Positions 20,001-30,220 of a stretch of DNA of 64,000 bases are shown here, piece after piece; positions within the stretch are counted from its first letter, which is position 1; each line of letters begins with the position of its first letter. Made by a program: the position numbers and the translations under genes. A model generated the notes under the pieces. It worked only from the letters and a program-made list of their open reading frames with translations, was not told where the DNA came from and did no database searches. The stretch comes from Rhynchopus sp. YZ270_cl-10 (Eukaryota > Euglenozoa > Diplonemea > Diplonemida > Diplonemidae): contig OZ037910.1 of assembly GCA_964035575.1 (NCBI GenBank), forward strand, positions 124,001 to 188,000, read 5' to 3'.

Positions 20001-20520
20001 GTGGAACGGCACTGCGTTGCTCCTTCAGCACTGCCTCGAGGCGGGCTGACTGTGTCGCAAGCTCGGCGTCGCTGAGGGAGTTGACCGAAGGGTACGGCAG
20101 GGTCTGGTGCTGTTCACCTCCTCCTCCGTTGAAAAACGCCGCTTGCGTGGCGAGGTGCGGCTGTGCATTGTACTGCACACCCTGTTCGTGCCCCTCGAGG
20201 GGTCCACGAAACCCACGCCGCGCGCTTCGTGAATGCCCACGGGAGGAAGAAGAACTCTGTACAGTAGCTGCTGGTGAAGCGCTTCTCCTACGGCCGTGTG
20301 TGGTGGTGGGGTTGTGCCGGCCATGGTGGTGTGTGCTGCCGACGCTAGGCGACCGTTGGGATGCCCCTGGCGAAGACGAAGTACTGCGGCGTGCGGTGCG
20401 AGGGTTGCTGTTGACACCACTACCACCTGCACCTCCTCCGGCAGAACCAGAGGAAGCGGGTTGGCTGTGTTTCGCTTTGTTCGCATGGTTGTATCCCCAC
20501 GGCTTTCTGTCGTTGGCCAT
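17005..20520 (-). CDS. Metacaspase-like protein with two caspase-type folds, catalytic Cys replaced
   Basis: An ORF of 1,171 residues starting at the ATG at 20520. Residues 1-200 are low-complexity Ser/Gly/Arg. Residues about 218-420 form a caspase/metacaspase p20-like domain: AVYIAVSYHG strand, histidine loop FAFIGHGG (near 19640), an ITD-type segment (GVITDKEL), then FFDLSRGG (near 19490) where active metacaspases carry DSCHSG. The nucleophilic Cys is thus Ser. A second, weaker copy of the fold spans residues about 517-660 (KALLVSDDPGVTRQV through KATLICQGN) and lacks both catalytic positions. A conserved-looking helical region (about residues 905-1015) and a coiled coil follow. Ser-for-Cys metacaspases are known in trypanosomes; here both folds look non-catalytic by the usual dyad. 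A GAG|GTGAGT sequence near 17170 could be a donor that replaces the last 50 or so residues with an exon I could not place. Confidence 0.75.
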   Translation of the reverse strand: MANDRKPWGYNHANKAKHSQPASSGSAGGGAGGSGVNSNPRTARRSTSSSPGASQRSPSVGSTHHHGRHNPTTTHGRRRSASPAATVQSSSSSRGHSRSARRGFRGPLEGHEQGVQYNAQPHLATQAAFFNGGGGEQHQTLPYPSVNSLSDAELATQSARLEAVLKEQRSAVPHPELRSDPFPSVHPIAEPAVRSAVVGGGGGGGGDSTRAPLIPGASKAVYIAVSYHGTSWALEVEDTMYALQGCLQGAGFSAQRQVLVERSAAAPTKAGVLSAIAWLVVDAQPGDSLVFAFIGHGGPHADGLTHSIAPLDCEANGVITDKELQRALLEPLPAGVRLTCFFDLSRGGAPLTLPRNLTFEHGVVQDRVVEGAGGGYVQAQVCSLSATAGRETVVGSVFNGFCAAVSIHGSAEMPVPHLLQGMSTQTVGVCLGSTPQGVQGDAPFCLGVLPAQRGPAVVVAERELGAPPQGNHMNQSHGFASMHSTATTPRLEHSSVPSEGSSGNRKGVVGSHTASQILGSYKALLVSDDPGVTRQVARFLVRHGFGGEVRCKDSAGVSAGDVSWLSEEMEAGDSVFVLLDAVPKVAVMYETLTNTLPEGCKATLICQGNAVGTPYKVVCRSPDLTVEEGRVRPRGGMVVAVSGGDGCVAAYMATLNRIPEPTVAQLAAGMLAVHEGFGGDAVALALQVGSTRRFALSTVLCLGILPNGEVTSLTPRAGSGSGSSGLFSANANVNVPQQRAAAAYARPEEVSSAPSLQEKSVSPDFFFTETARSAHHHTMDRNGSPSTTSRSSSSSKSVSVLQMQGAKKENPHHTELPSNTEGRHANDVAPQLPVGDNTQHLVHAVRDSAPPPHGLVYPEETASSLPTVPSCATSGGIHLHHGAGFTSLGAPLASPHLTPGDAPADAPKGVVECEAQLATFCRRYAPASFQEAVRRLHSEPFAQHDGILDHVAAEAGLEGYFTARRRLSAYYSRVNPSKISQLDVILGEYLNSWEELFSDLHERYGPELPQDAIMRRTQPGANDNAWVQEAQKRFTSGILDNTVHNVSPIVSPARSPEHTPRAGTGGLSAVDQSALSISALDTTNGEVLLKRKQDAEQRYQALKEQTDSFRKRVEAIREVSGVGVGVADGGLGVQGRQLGGDLVGDMEQRRDPSLNNHWQHWVTSPLTNRLM

Positions 20521-21405
20521 TGCTTTTTTTTTATTTTTCGGGGAAAATCAGGGAAAAGAAGAAAAGAGGAGGGGTTTGTGTGAGATGAGGCGGCCAAAGG
20601 CTCAGCTCATTGTCTCGGAAAGAGTGTCTGTAGCGAGGGTGGTGTATGTGAAGGGGGTGGAAGAGGGGGTGTAGGTTGTGTAGGTTCTTTGTAGGTTCCG
20701 GTGGGGGAAAAAAGGGGAGGTTTTTGTGTTCTGTTTTGTTCTTCCTCTAATTTCATGGGAAATGATTCCGTCTTTTTTTCGCCCCTCGGTCTCCCGCAGT
20801 CGACGAGCAATTTTTTTTTTTGCTCCGTGCTTAGTCACCTCAAGAAAGTTTAGGTGAACCTATCGTTTGTGCACTTAGTCTCATTTAAAGAAATGCTCAT
20901 ACTTTTCAGCTCAGACTCAAGGCGGAAGCTTTTTTTGTAGAGAAAAAAGAAGGAAAGTTGAAAGATGAACACACGGATACTGCCAGATCTGGCCAGATCT
21001 GGGATCCCAGCATCCGTGTGAATAAGTATGCCTCCCAGACAATACACCATCTTTGCACGTAAAGAGAAGTTGAAAGTTCAAATGACTCACCGGTTCACTT
21101 GCTGTAAAACGTAAAAGAACAACGGGGGCTATAAAGAGGAAGAGGAAGCAGGCAGACACCTCCCCACCTTCCTTGGAGGTTAGCAAAAACAAAAGGGGGG
21201 AAGTTGAGAAATGCGAATGCCTCACCGTCGGAAAAGCAGAGAAAAAAATAGTACGATCCTCAGTCTCTCTTGCTTAGCTCTTACCTTAAAACAACGAAGA
21301 AGGATCGGCCCCTCCTCCCCACCTTCACACCTACAACCTTTGGCTTACACCACGCGAGTGCCTGCTAACTCACGCTGCGTCTATTTTTGATTCCTTCATC
21401 CTTTT
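20521..21405. other. Intergenic region with short dispersed repeats
   Basis: No gene seen. It holds two degenerate copies of the SINE-like head (gaagttga...gcaaatg..ctcaccg type) near 21066-21110 and 21205-21245. Two tracts of the form gatcctcagtctct...gcttag...acctt or a diverged version of it (20825-20870, 21255-21295) also occur, and they recur near 48480 and 54920. A doubled ccagatctgg-type palindrome lies near 20985-21003. Confidence 0.5.
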
Positions 21406-24400
21406 TCACCCCCGTGGTGGCGCGAGAACGTTCCTCCTCGGGGCGAAGGGGACTCCTGACGGACTCCCGTCTCCCACCTGCGGCGACATCTCCACCTCGT
21501 CTTCCTCCTCCCCCGCCACCCCCGCAGTACCGTTCGCCTCCTCCTCCTCCTCCACACTCCCGGCACCGTCGGTGTCCACATCACCACCTCCACCACCTTC
21601 ACCACCACCCTCCTTGTCCATATACCTGCCTATCCTCCGCCACCACCGTCTCTTCTGCTCCCTTCTTCTCCTCATCAACCGCCGTATCACCCATACAAGG
21701 CACGCACCCTGCAGGACACACACCACAGCAACGACCACCACACTTATAGGCACACCTTCCCCCGAGGATGGAATCTCCCTTACGCTAGGCTCTGGTACTG
21801 CGGTTTCAGGCGCAGTTGTACCGACATCCACGGTGCATCCTCCCGCGCTGTGCATTGTCACCCCTGCATTCTGTCCATGAAATGCCCAGGATTCACTCTG
21901 TATCATGCCGCTTCCCATCGCTGTGGCTATCCTAAGAGCTGCAGAGGGAGAGGATGCATCCTGCAGACGAACCGTAAACCGTGCAGAAGCCATCCCTTCG
22001 GAGGAAGTGAGAGAGATGAAGGTGGTGTCCAGATTTGCTTCCTCTGTGGGCCGCGCGTTGTTGGTTTGCTTCGCAAAGGAGACGACCTGGGGATGGCTGA
22101 TGTCAACTGCGTACATCTCCAACCCAGACATCGCAGGAACGTCGTTGTCCACATTAACCCCAAACCCCACTGCAGCCCAGTCAAATTCAGTTGAGGACCA
22201 CCTGATCCGCACCTCCCGCACCACCACTGCGGGAGCAGCACGGTGCACCACTTCAACAGCCACCCCAGCAGGCAGGCCAGATACTTCACATTCCGGTGGC
22301 GCCGCGGTCTGCCACCTACCTAAAGGAACCCAGGTTTCTCCAGGTGAATGTGTGTCCGACCCCAAAGGTGGGGACAACGTTATTGGTCGCGGAGGACTGT
22401 ACGTTCTGGGACTATACGTAGGTGTCTCTGTGGGCCCTGCAGTCTCTCCTGGTGGCAGTGTTGCAGGGGGTTCTGTGGGAGGCGCGTCCGTTCGGTTAAC
22501 AGAACACAAAAAATGGGTTTGCCACCACGCCACTGTCTCGCTGCCGCTCCCCCCTGGGAGTCTGGGTGCATCTACCCCCCCGCCTTCAAGCGTGCAGTGG
22601 AAGAGCCCTGCAGAAGAAGACGAAGAAGAAGAAGAAGATGGCCACAACTCCCTTCCCCCAGAGGTTCTACGGTAATGCGGTGCAGGCTGCATAGCGAGCA
22701 CATAGTCACCATCACAGGCTGACTCTATGGTATTCAGAACCCCAGAAGGAAGTGAACCTCCTTCCACAGAGGAAGGGACGGTACCGTTCCACCCCTTCAG
22801 CACCGCAGCGCCACACAGAGCGAGTTCTGCCGGCTCCCACAGGGCAGACTCTGGGAGAGGGGAGGCAGGAGGGTCCACCCAGGTCAGACAGTTTTCGTTG
22901 GATGGTTCGGTCTGTGGGGGTACTACAACGCTGAAGGAGCCGTCCGCACTGTCATTTACATTTACGTTATCCATGGAGGTGGCAAAACGTACCTTCCGTT
23001 GACCAAACGCTGTCTCGAGAGAGATGCGTGCAGATGGGGTGCCTAGCACTGCAGGTAGCACTGCAAGGTCTGCGATTTGTGTGGAAGAGAGCGCCTCTTG
23101 GAAGATCTGCACAGTGTGCACCCCACCGACAAAGGGGCGTGGGTTGTCCTCTGCACCGCTTCCCAGGGAGAATGGTCCGGTGCCGAGCATAGGCGAAAAG
23201 GCAGTACACATGGTGTCAAGAAACCCGTCAGTATAGATGGAGAGCGTCTGCTCAGTGTGGTTGTACACTGCGGAAAGGTGTGTCCATGCGTTGATAACCC
23301 CCGCGGTTGTGGTGCTGCAGTGTACTGTGCTGTGGGAGACCACCCAGCGGCGGTGGCCCACTATTACTGAGAGGGTGTTGTGCGGGCCTGGGGGGGTGGC
23401 GGATAAGGTGCCGAAAAGCGTGCCGCGTGTGGTGTCTCTGGGGTTGCTGGCGGTGGTGTTGGAGGCGCAGTCGTAGCTCTCTGTGCACACGGCGAGGTAG
23501 ACCCACGCAGAGAGTGTGTAGGATGCGTCTGTCAGGCCAAGCGAGGCAAGCGTGCCGATGGTGTCAGAGGTGGTGGTAGTGGTGGTGTACGTCTCAGCGT
23601 CGCGTCTGTATGCGGTGGTCGCCCCGCATGTGGCGGGGCGTGCACGCTCGCGTATGGTGCTGTCCGGGCAGACACAGTGCCAGTCGCCTTGGGAATGCAC
23701 AGAGGTGTCGGGGTCGGTGCAGCTGTGTTGGGTTGGTGTGAATGAAACAAATGTGGTCACCATTGCATACCTCTGCCCTTCCCCACACCTCCCGCCGTAC
23801 CGCCCGCACTCATCCCCCAGCACCCCCGCCCCCACCTCCCCTGAGAACACCCCACGCCCCCCTGGCAGCACTGCGACACCACCACCACCCTGCAGAACCA
23901 CCCGCACACCCGCCACCTCCACCACCAGCTCCAGGGCCATACCGGGAGGTGCATGGAACGGTGCGGACCCTATGTTGTCGATTGTCACACAAATCGCATA
24001 TGACGTGGCACCGAGCTGCTGTGTGACAGAGGCGACGTGGAGGAGTGCGCCTGTTGCGAGGTAGCGCTGTTTGATGCGAAGGGCCGCCTCTGTGCTGCCT
24101 GCATGCGTCATGTAGAGGGCGCCTCTGTGCACCATGGAGGGGTGTGCCGCTGCGACAGCAGATGCATAGCTTTGTACCTCAGTCGCGACGCCAAGTGCTG
24201 CACAGGAATCCACCGGAAACTCATCGAACCAACACTCCTGCAATTCCACCGTCAAAAACGCAACAAAAGGCGCACTTTTCCATCTTTCTGATAAATCCAT
24301 CACAGAAAGCTGCGACAAAAAGAAACTGCTCGGAAATTCTGGTGTAATAATGCCTACGTTAGGATACGCAGCGAAGTTGAACTCTGGTGCGTTCCATGGA

Positions 24401-25373
24401 CGTGGCATTAATACGAACGACGCTGGGAAGGCGGACACCACTGCAGACACGATTCTTGACGCAGAAACATTCGACGGCAGTGGGCAGCGGAGCTCTGGGT
24501 GCGCCTCAAAGCCGTGGAGCCACTGCCCATAGTACCCAACGTAGCCCACCTCGACAGCAAAGAGGCGCGCGTCGCCGTTGAAGTGTGTGCCCAAGACAGT
24601 GCTGGTGGCCTCAATGCTCGAGAGGACCGTGTCGTGCTCGTAGTCGGGCACGTATGTGAACTGCGAGGTGGCGTCGTGACAGTACACAAGGTCGCTCGAG
24701 AGGAGGAAGCGTGGGAGCTTGCCGCGTGTGGTGTGGTTGGCGTCCTGTGGAGGGAGAGGGAGAGTAGAGGGGGGTAAAGAGAGCTGATGTACGATGACAG
24801 CCTACGAAGGGCTGACGTTGTATTTTAGTCGTTTTTGCTTTGTTTCCCATACATGCATGTCGTGGATGTAGATTCGCAGGATCGCCTGCTTGCCGCGTGC
24901 AGTGAGGTTCGCTAAGGCGTGCTCCACCACGCTAGTGTCGAAGCTGTCCGGCCCCGTCTGCACATCGCTCCACCCCACACGCACGTACTCGACACTCTCC
25001 TGCGCCCAGGGTGCCTGCTGTGCTTCAATGCTATCCGCGATGCCACCATTGTAGTCAGCATAGTCACCTATGAAACCAACCTGTGCAGGGAAGGGTGGTG
25101 GTGTGACATTTTTGACGTTGAACAAAAAAAGCCCTCTACCTTTTGCTACTATGACCCAACCATGGTCCTACAATCCATTTCGTTTCTGATAAGCCTTGCT
25201 CCAAAACGAAAGGCTTTTTCTTTGGGTTGACGTACCTGTGGGTTGCCCATCGCTGCGTCTGTGTTGGGCTCCAGCGAGACAGTGGCAGCACTGCTGTGTG
25301 AAGGCAGATGCACAGCCACGAAGAGCAGCACGGATACAAATACATTGTGCACGTCTGCTCGTGGTATCTTCAT
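21406..25373 (-). CDS. Secreted/membrane protein: signal peptide, DUF4832-like TIM-barrel domain, LamG-like domain, C-terminal TM
   Basis: Three exons on the minus strand: 25373-25236, 25080-24853 and 24744-21406. Joins are CAG|GTACGT to CACAG|GTTGG and CAT|GTATGG to CCACAG|GACG, both phase 0, giving 1,234 residues. Exon 1 encodes a signal peptide (hydrophobic FVSVLLFVAVHLP). The next roughly 300 residues resemble DUF4832/DUF4874 proteins, glycosidase-like barrels: VEYVRVGW, QAILRIYIHD, then EVGYVGYYGQW at about residue 185, where the family usually has a GEW-type motif; here Glu is Gln. A concanavalin-type LamG domain follows at about residues 515-690 (ASYTLSAWVYLAV, then HRRWVVSHSTVHC). A Pro/Thr-rich stalk, another beta-rich segment, a single transmembrane helix (VPISVVVVAVVCVLQGA, about residue 1117) and a basic/acidic cytoplasmic tail complete it. 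It is probably a type I surface protein binding or acting on glycans; activity is uncertain. Confidence 0.72.
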
Positions 25374-26165
25374 CTCCTCCTCACGTATGCGAGCAGACGT
25401 GGCTTGTTGGGGCTGTGTGTCGTGTGCGGTTGATCTGTGTTCACACGTTAAGAAGTGGCTTCAACCCGCATGTTTGCTAACCACAGTTGGTGTACTGTTA
25501 GCAAATGTGTATTCTGTTTTGTGAGAGAAGAGTGAGGACAAATAGAGGGAAAAGAACAAAAACCAGAAAATAGAAAGAAGCAACAGAAGAAGCACAACCG
25601 CAGTACGGGCGCTTTTGCAGGAGACAGAGTGGTGATACTTCTCAGAACTGCAGAAAGATGAGAAGGGCCAGAGGGTACTACCTGGTCAACTTGTATCTGT
25701 GGGGACAGTGTGAGACAAAGAAGAGACGAAATGACATGACAAGGGGGGAACGAGGCGGAAGAAGCACAGAATGCACAGACGACAACACGTCGATCACACC
25801 ATTGTAAAAAGAAAGCCTCACCCATCCCCCACTCCTCCCCCTTCCTCCCCCAGAACCAAGAACCAGCTGGGCACCAATAGGAAATACAGGAAAACCACAC
25901 AGACTGAAACCCGGGTGCCCGATCCAAAAAAATGGAAAAAACCCCCGGGCGCCCGCCACCCCTGCAACTCTGATAGGCAGGCGAACCGTTGATTGCACAT
26001 CCTATTGGAGGGGTGATTGGCGACCGTATCTGAGGAACTATTTCTCCTTTAAGTTACGCTTGTAGGTATAAAAAAACACACACACACACACACACACACA
26101 CGTTACGTTTCCTCCTATTAGTTAGGTTTTTCCAAATACGTAAACAATCGCTGCCCCCTGCCCCT
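25374..26165. other. Intergenic region with a (CA)n tract
   Basis: No gene recognised. A (CA)n microsatellite of about 12 units lies at 26078-26102, just downstream of the small acidic gene (minus strand). The rest is unremarkable pyrimidine/purine-skewed DNA. Confidence 0.5.
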
Positions 26166-26675
26166 TTACTCAGCTTCATTGCGGAGTTTAGAATCTTCGG
26201 TGCCGAGGGCTGCAGTGATCTCGTGCATGTTGGCACTGCACCTCTTCCAAATACTAATGTTGCTATCGGAGTCTAGATGCCTATCGGGGTCCAGATCTTG
26301 ATCATCAGCCTCTTCCTTAGCATACTCCTGCGTGTTCTCAGTTAACTCATTACACAGTACACTTGCTGTCGCGCATAGAGCAATAATGCGACAGCGTGGC
26401 GTCACTTGTCCAACCTGCTCGAACTGCTTTCCCATGCTTTTTGCAACACCGACTACCGCATCTGCGGTACTGTTCTGCACTTTCTCCCGCAGCTCCATAT
26501 ACACCCGTTTAACCTCAGCATCGTTCGTGAATTTAATAGGCTTGTAATCGCGTATCCAGGACAATATCTCCTTGTCGTCTTCTTCACATTCTTCACTCCC
26601 TATGTCGCAAGCATCGCAGGAACTTTGCGATTTCTCCTTTGTGTCTGTGTCGGAAGAAGCGTTGCCCCCGGACAT
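26166..26675 (-). CDS. Small acidic protein of unknown function
   Basis: An ORF of 169 residues from the ATG at 26675. It begins MSGGNASSDTDTKEK and is rich in Asp/Glu at both ends, with a central helical segment (EILSWIRDYKPIKFTND, then RRVYMELREKV-like helices). There is no signal peptide, membrane segment or recognised domain. Codon use and an ATG after a pyrimidine-rich leader make it plausible as a gene. The downstream palindromic elements start only about 160 bp upstream of its start. It shares an MSGG start and acidic N-terminus with the gene at 32568, but I see no further similarity. Confidence 0.55.
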   Translation of the reverse strand: MSGGNASSDTDTKEKSQSSCDACDIGSEECEEDDKEILSWIRDYKPIKFTNDAEVKRVYMELREKVQNSTADAVVGVAKSMGKQFEQVGQVTPRCRIIALCATASVLCNELTENTQEYAKEEADDQDLDPDRHLDSDSNISIWKRCSANMHEITAALGTEDSKLRNEAE

Positions 26676-26835
26676 TGTGGAGGCAGGGGAGAGGGGATCC
26701 TTGATGCCATGTGGGGTGGTGGTGGAGGGGGTTTAGAATAATGGCGTGGCGGAACAGACGATTTAGACCTTTTGGGCCATTCTTGGGCCACATGTTTTTA
26801 GGTTCAACAACCTCCTTCACCCCCCCCCCCCCCCA

Positions 26836-27086
26836 GGCATAGTGGGCGTGCGAGTCGCAACTCGCACATACTCGCATGGCCAAGTTTGGACCCCCCAAAC
26901 TCGCAATGCGACTCGCATACTCGCATATGCGAGTATATGCGAGTGACACCACAGTTTTCCGCTTTAAAAAAACTCGCATGGCTACTCGCATAAACTCGCA
27001 TGCGAGTATATGCGAGTAGCCATGCGAGAATATGCGAGTGACGACTCGCATACTCGCATATCCGACTCGCACGCCCACTATGCCTA
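26836..27086. mobile_element. MITE-like palindromic element with terminal inverted repeats
   Basis: A segment of about 250 bp bounded by AGGCATAGTGGGCGTGCG at the left and its reverse complement at the right. The interior is made of many copies of the octamer ACTCGCAT and its complement, so it can fold almost end to end. It has no coding capacity. It sits at the left edge of the larger foldback element, between a C run and GGGGGTCCGAC. No clear target duplication is visible. Confidence 0.7.
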
Positions 27087-28275
27087 GGGGGTCCGACTCC
27101 CATGTAAAATTTTGTCCGGTTTTCGTTTTTTTCACCATTAGGCCATTTCCCGGGCACCCCCGGGTGAATCCTGCCCCCAAAATAGGGTTTCTGGGCCCTG
27201 TGGGGCTAAATTCACCCTCTAGGTACCCCAAAATATGAAAAAAATTGAAAAATATGGTGAAAAATCGGGTTTTTGGCCTTTTGGGCACTATGGCCAGTTT
27301 TGACTAAATTTCCAAAAAAAAATCAAAAAAAGCCCCAAAAATAGACGGAAAAAGGAGTCTCTGGCCACAATTTCGGCCCAAAAATGTGTTTTGAGTCCAT
27401 TGCAAACGGTTTTTCGCCTTTTCGCCACTTTTTTTGATGATTTTTTGGTGTTTTTAGGTGCAAAAACAACCCCAGAACAACCCCAGAACAACCCCAGAAC
27501 ACTTTGTCACCACATTCTGGACCAATATCTGGCCGAACTTTTTGCTGAAAACCGCCGAAAAACCACCCCTGTGAGTCAGATTATACCGAATGGTGCTCCA
27601 ATTCCCACAATAACACCCAAATCTACGGCAGAAAATAGGGGAAAAAAAACACACTTTTTTCAAAAAGCTCATTATGGAACCCTGCCTGACGACCTTTTGA
27701 AAAAAGTGTGTTTTTTCCCCCCGATTTTCTGCCGTAGATTTGGGTGTTATTGTGGGAATTGGAGCACCATTCGGTATAATCTGACTCACAGGGGTGGTTT
27801 TTCGGCGGTTTTCAGCAAAAAGTTCGGCCAGATATTGGTCCAGAATGTGGTGACAAAGTGTTCTGGGGTTGTTCTGGGGTGGAACCCTGCCTGACGACCT
27901 TTGAAAAAAGTGTGTTTTTTTTCTCCGATTTTCTGACGTAGATTTGGGTGTTATTGTGGGAATTGGAGCAACATTCGGTATAATCTGACTCACAGGGGTG
28001 GTTTTTTGGCGGTTTTCAGCAAAAAGTTCGGCTAGAAATTGGTCCAGAATGTGGTGACAAAGTGTTCTGGGGTTGTTCTGGGGTTGTTCTGGGGTTGTTT
28101 TTGCACCTAAAAACACCAAAAAATCATCAAAAAAAGTGGCGAAAAGGCGAAAAACCGTTTGCAATGGACTCAAAACACATTTTTGGGCCGAAATTGTGGC
28201 CAGAGACTCCCGGGAAATGGCCTAATGGTGAAAAAAACGAAAACCGGACAAAATTTTACATGGGAGTCGGACCCC
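27087..28275. mobile_element. Foldback-type palindromic element, nested arms
   Basis: The outer arms start GGGGGTCCGACTCCCATG at 27087 and end with the reverse complement at about 28275. The inner arm at about 27355-27655 is repeated in inverted orientation at about 27693-27885, and again inverted at about 27900-28210. The two right-hand copies are separated by a gaaccctgcctgacgacc junction. A stretch of about 195 bp (about 27157-27352) is present in the left arm only. Each arm carries a short triplicated ccccagaacaa motif. No transposase is seen; the long ORFs on both strands are mirror images created by the palindrome. It is best read as a non-autonomous foldback DNA element. Confidence 0.75.
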
Positions 28276-28498
28276 CTAACCCCCCCCCCCATCAGGTCCC
28301 CCCCTGTAAGGGCAACCGAAAAAGTGAAGTAAGGCAAACCCGCAAACGTGCCCTTTTTGTGTTTCCCTACTCTCTACCCCCAAAGCAATAAAGATAAAAG
28401 AAAAGGGAGACGTTGTGTGAAACGCACACACCTCGACCTGTCGGTCAAATGTGGCTCTACTCCAACCCGCCCCAGAACAGAAAAAAAAAAAAAGGAAG

Positions 28499-30220
28499 TC
28501 TGACAACTCCAAGCAGTGTGTCGGAGCCTGTTCTCTTTGTCACATCTGTTCTGGAAACATCGGCATCAACAGGATTCTACTCTTCTCCTGCATGCTGACG
28601 AGACTCTACCATACACTCTGCCATGTGTTCCCATGTCGCACGCATTGAGAGAAGTGTGTTGCGCAAGAGTTCCTTTTCTGCTGAATCTGTGCAATCAGTG
28701 AATAGCCGAATAAGCTCTTTCTGCACTGCCTCCTGCATGCTGACAACTCCAAGCAGTGTGTTGGAGCCTGTTCTGTGTGTCACATCTGTTCTGGAAACAG
28801 CGGCATCAACAGGTTGCTGCTCTTCTCCTACATGCTCACGTGACTCTGCCATGTGCTCCCATGTCGCACGCATTGAGAGAAGTGTGTTGCGCAAGAGTTC
28901 CTTTTCTGCTGAATCTGTGCAATCAGTGAATAGCCGAATAAGCTCTTTCTGCACTTCCTCCTGCATGCTGACAACTCCAAGCAGTGTGTTGGAGCCTGTT
29001 CTGTGTGTCACATCTGTTCTGGAAACATCGGCATCAACAGGTTGCTGTTCTTCTCCTACATGCTCACGTGACTCTGCCATGTGTTCCCATGTCGCACGCA
29101 TTGAGAGAAGTGTGTTGCGCAAGAGTTCCTTTTCTGCTGAATCTGTGCAATCAGTGAATAGCCGAATAAGCTCTTTCTGCACTGCCTCCTGCATGCTGAC
29201 AACTCCAAGCAGTGTGTTGGAGCCTGTTCTGTGTGTCACATCTGTTCTGGAAACATCAGCATCAACAGGTTGCTGTTCTTCTCCTGCATGCTGACGAGAC
29301 TCTGCCATGTGCTCCCATGTCGCACGCATTGAGAGAAGTGTGTTGCGCAAGAGTTCCTTTTCTGCTGAATCTGTGCAATCAGTGAATAGCCGAATAAGCT
29401 CTTTCTGCACTTCCTCCTGCATGCTGACAACTCCAAGCAGTGTGTTGGAGCCTGTTCTGTGTGTCACATCTGTTCTGGAAACATCGGCATCAACAGGTTG
29501 CTGCTCTTCTCCTACATGCTCACGTGACTCTGCCATGTGTTCCCATGTCGCACGCATTGAGAGAAGTGTGTTGCGCAAGAGTTCCTTTTCTGCTGAATCT
29601 GTGCAATCAGTGAATAGCCGAATAAGCTCTTTCTGCACTGCCTCCTGCATGCTGACAACTCCAAGCAGTGTGTTGGAGCCTGTTCTGTGTGTCACATCTG
29701 TTCTGGAAACATCGGCATCAACAGGTTGCTGTTCTTCTCCTGCATGCTGACGAGACTCTGCCATGTGCTCCCATGTCGCACGCATTGAGAGAAGTGTGTT
29801 GCGCAAGAGTTCCTTTTCTGATGAATCTGTGCAAGCAGTGAATAGCCGAATAAGCTCTTTCTGCACTTCCTCCTGCATGCTGACAACTCCAAGCAGTGTG
29901 TTGGAGCCTGTTCTGTGTGTCACATCTGTTCTGGAAACATCGGCATCAACAGGTTGCTGCTCTTCTCCTACATGCTCACGTGACTCTGCCATGTGTTCCC
30001 ATGTCGCACGCATTGAGAGAAGTGTGTTGCGCAAGAGTTCCTTTTCTGATGAATCTGTGCAATCAGTGAATAGCCGAATAAGCTCTTTCTGCACTGCCTC
30101 CTGCATGCTGACAACTCCAAGCAGTGTGTTGGAGCCTGTTCTGTGTGTCACATCTGTTCTGGAAACAGCGGCATCAACAGGTTGCTGCTCTTCTCCTGCA
30201 TGCTCACGTGTGTCACGTGC
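28499..30220 (-). repeat. 228-bp tandem repeat (76 residues), about eight units
   Basis: In-frame tandem units encode a block that contains TDVTHRTGSNTLLGVVSMQ and ELLRNTLLSMRATWEHM. Unit boundaries fall about every 228 bp (28739, 28967, 29195, 29423, 29651, 29879, 30107). The last unit is 12 bp longer. Units alternate between two versions (QHAGEE...QEAVQKE and EHVGEE...QEEVQKE), so the higher-order period is 456 bp. The repeat continues about 78 bp past the stop codon at 28577. Confidence 0.92.

Noticed and set aside
27391-28173. Two long ORFs of near-identical sequence on opposite strands
   Set aside because: They are mirror images produced by the palindrome and share no similarity with a protein family I know.
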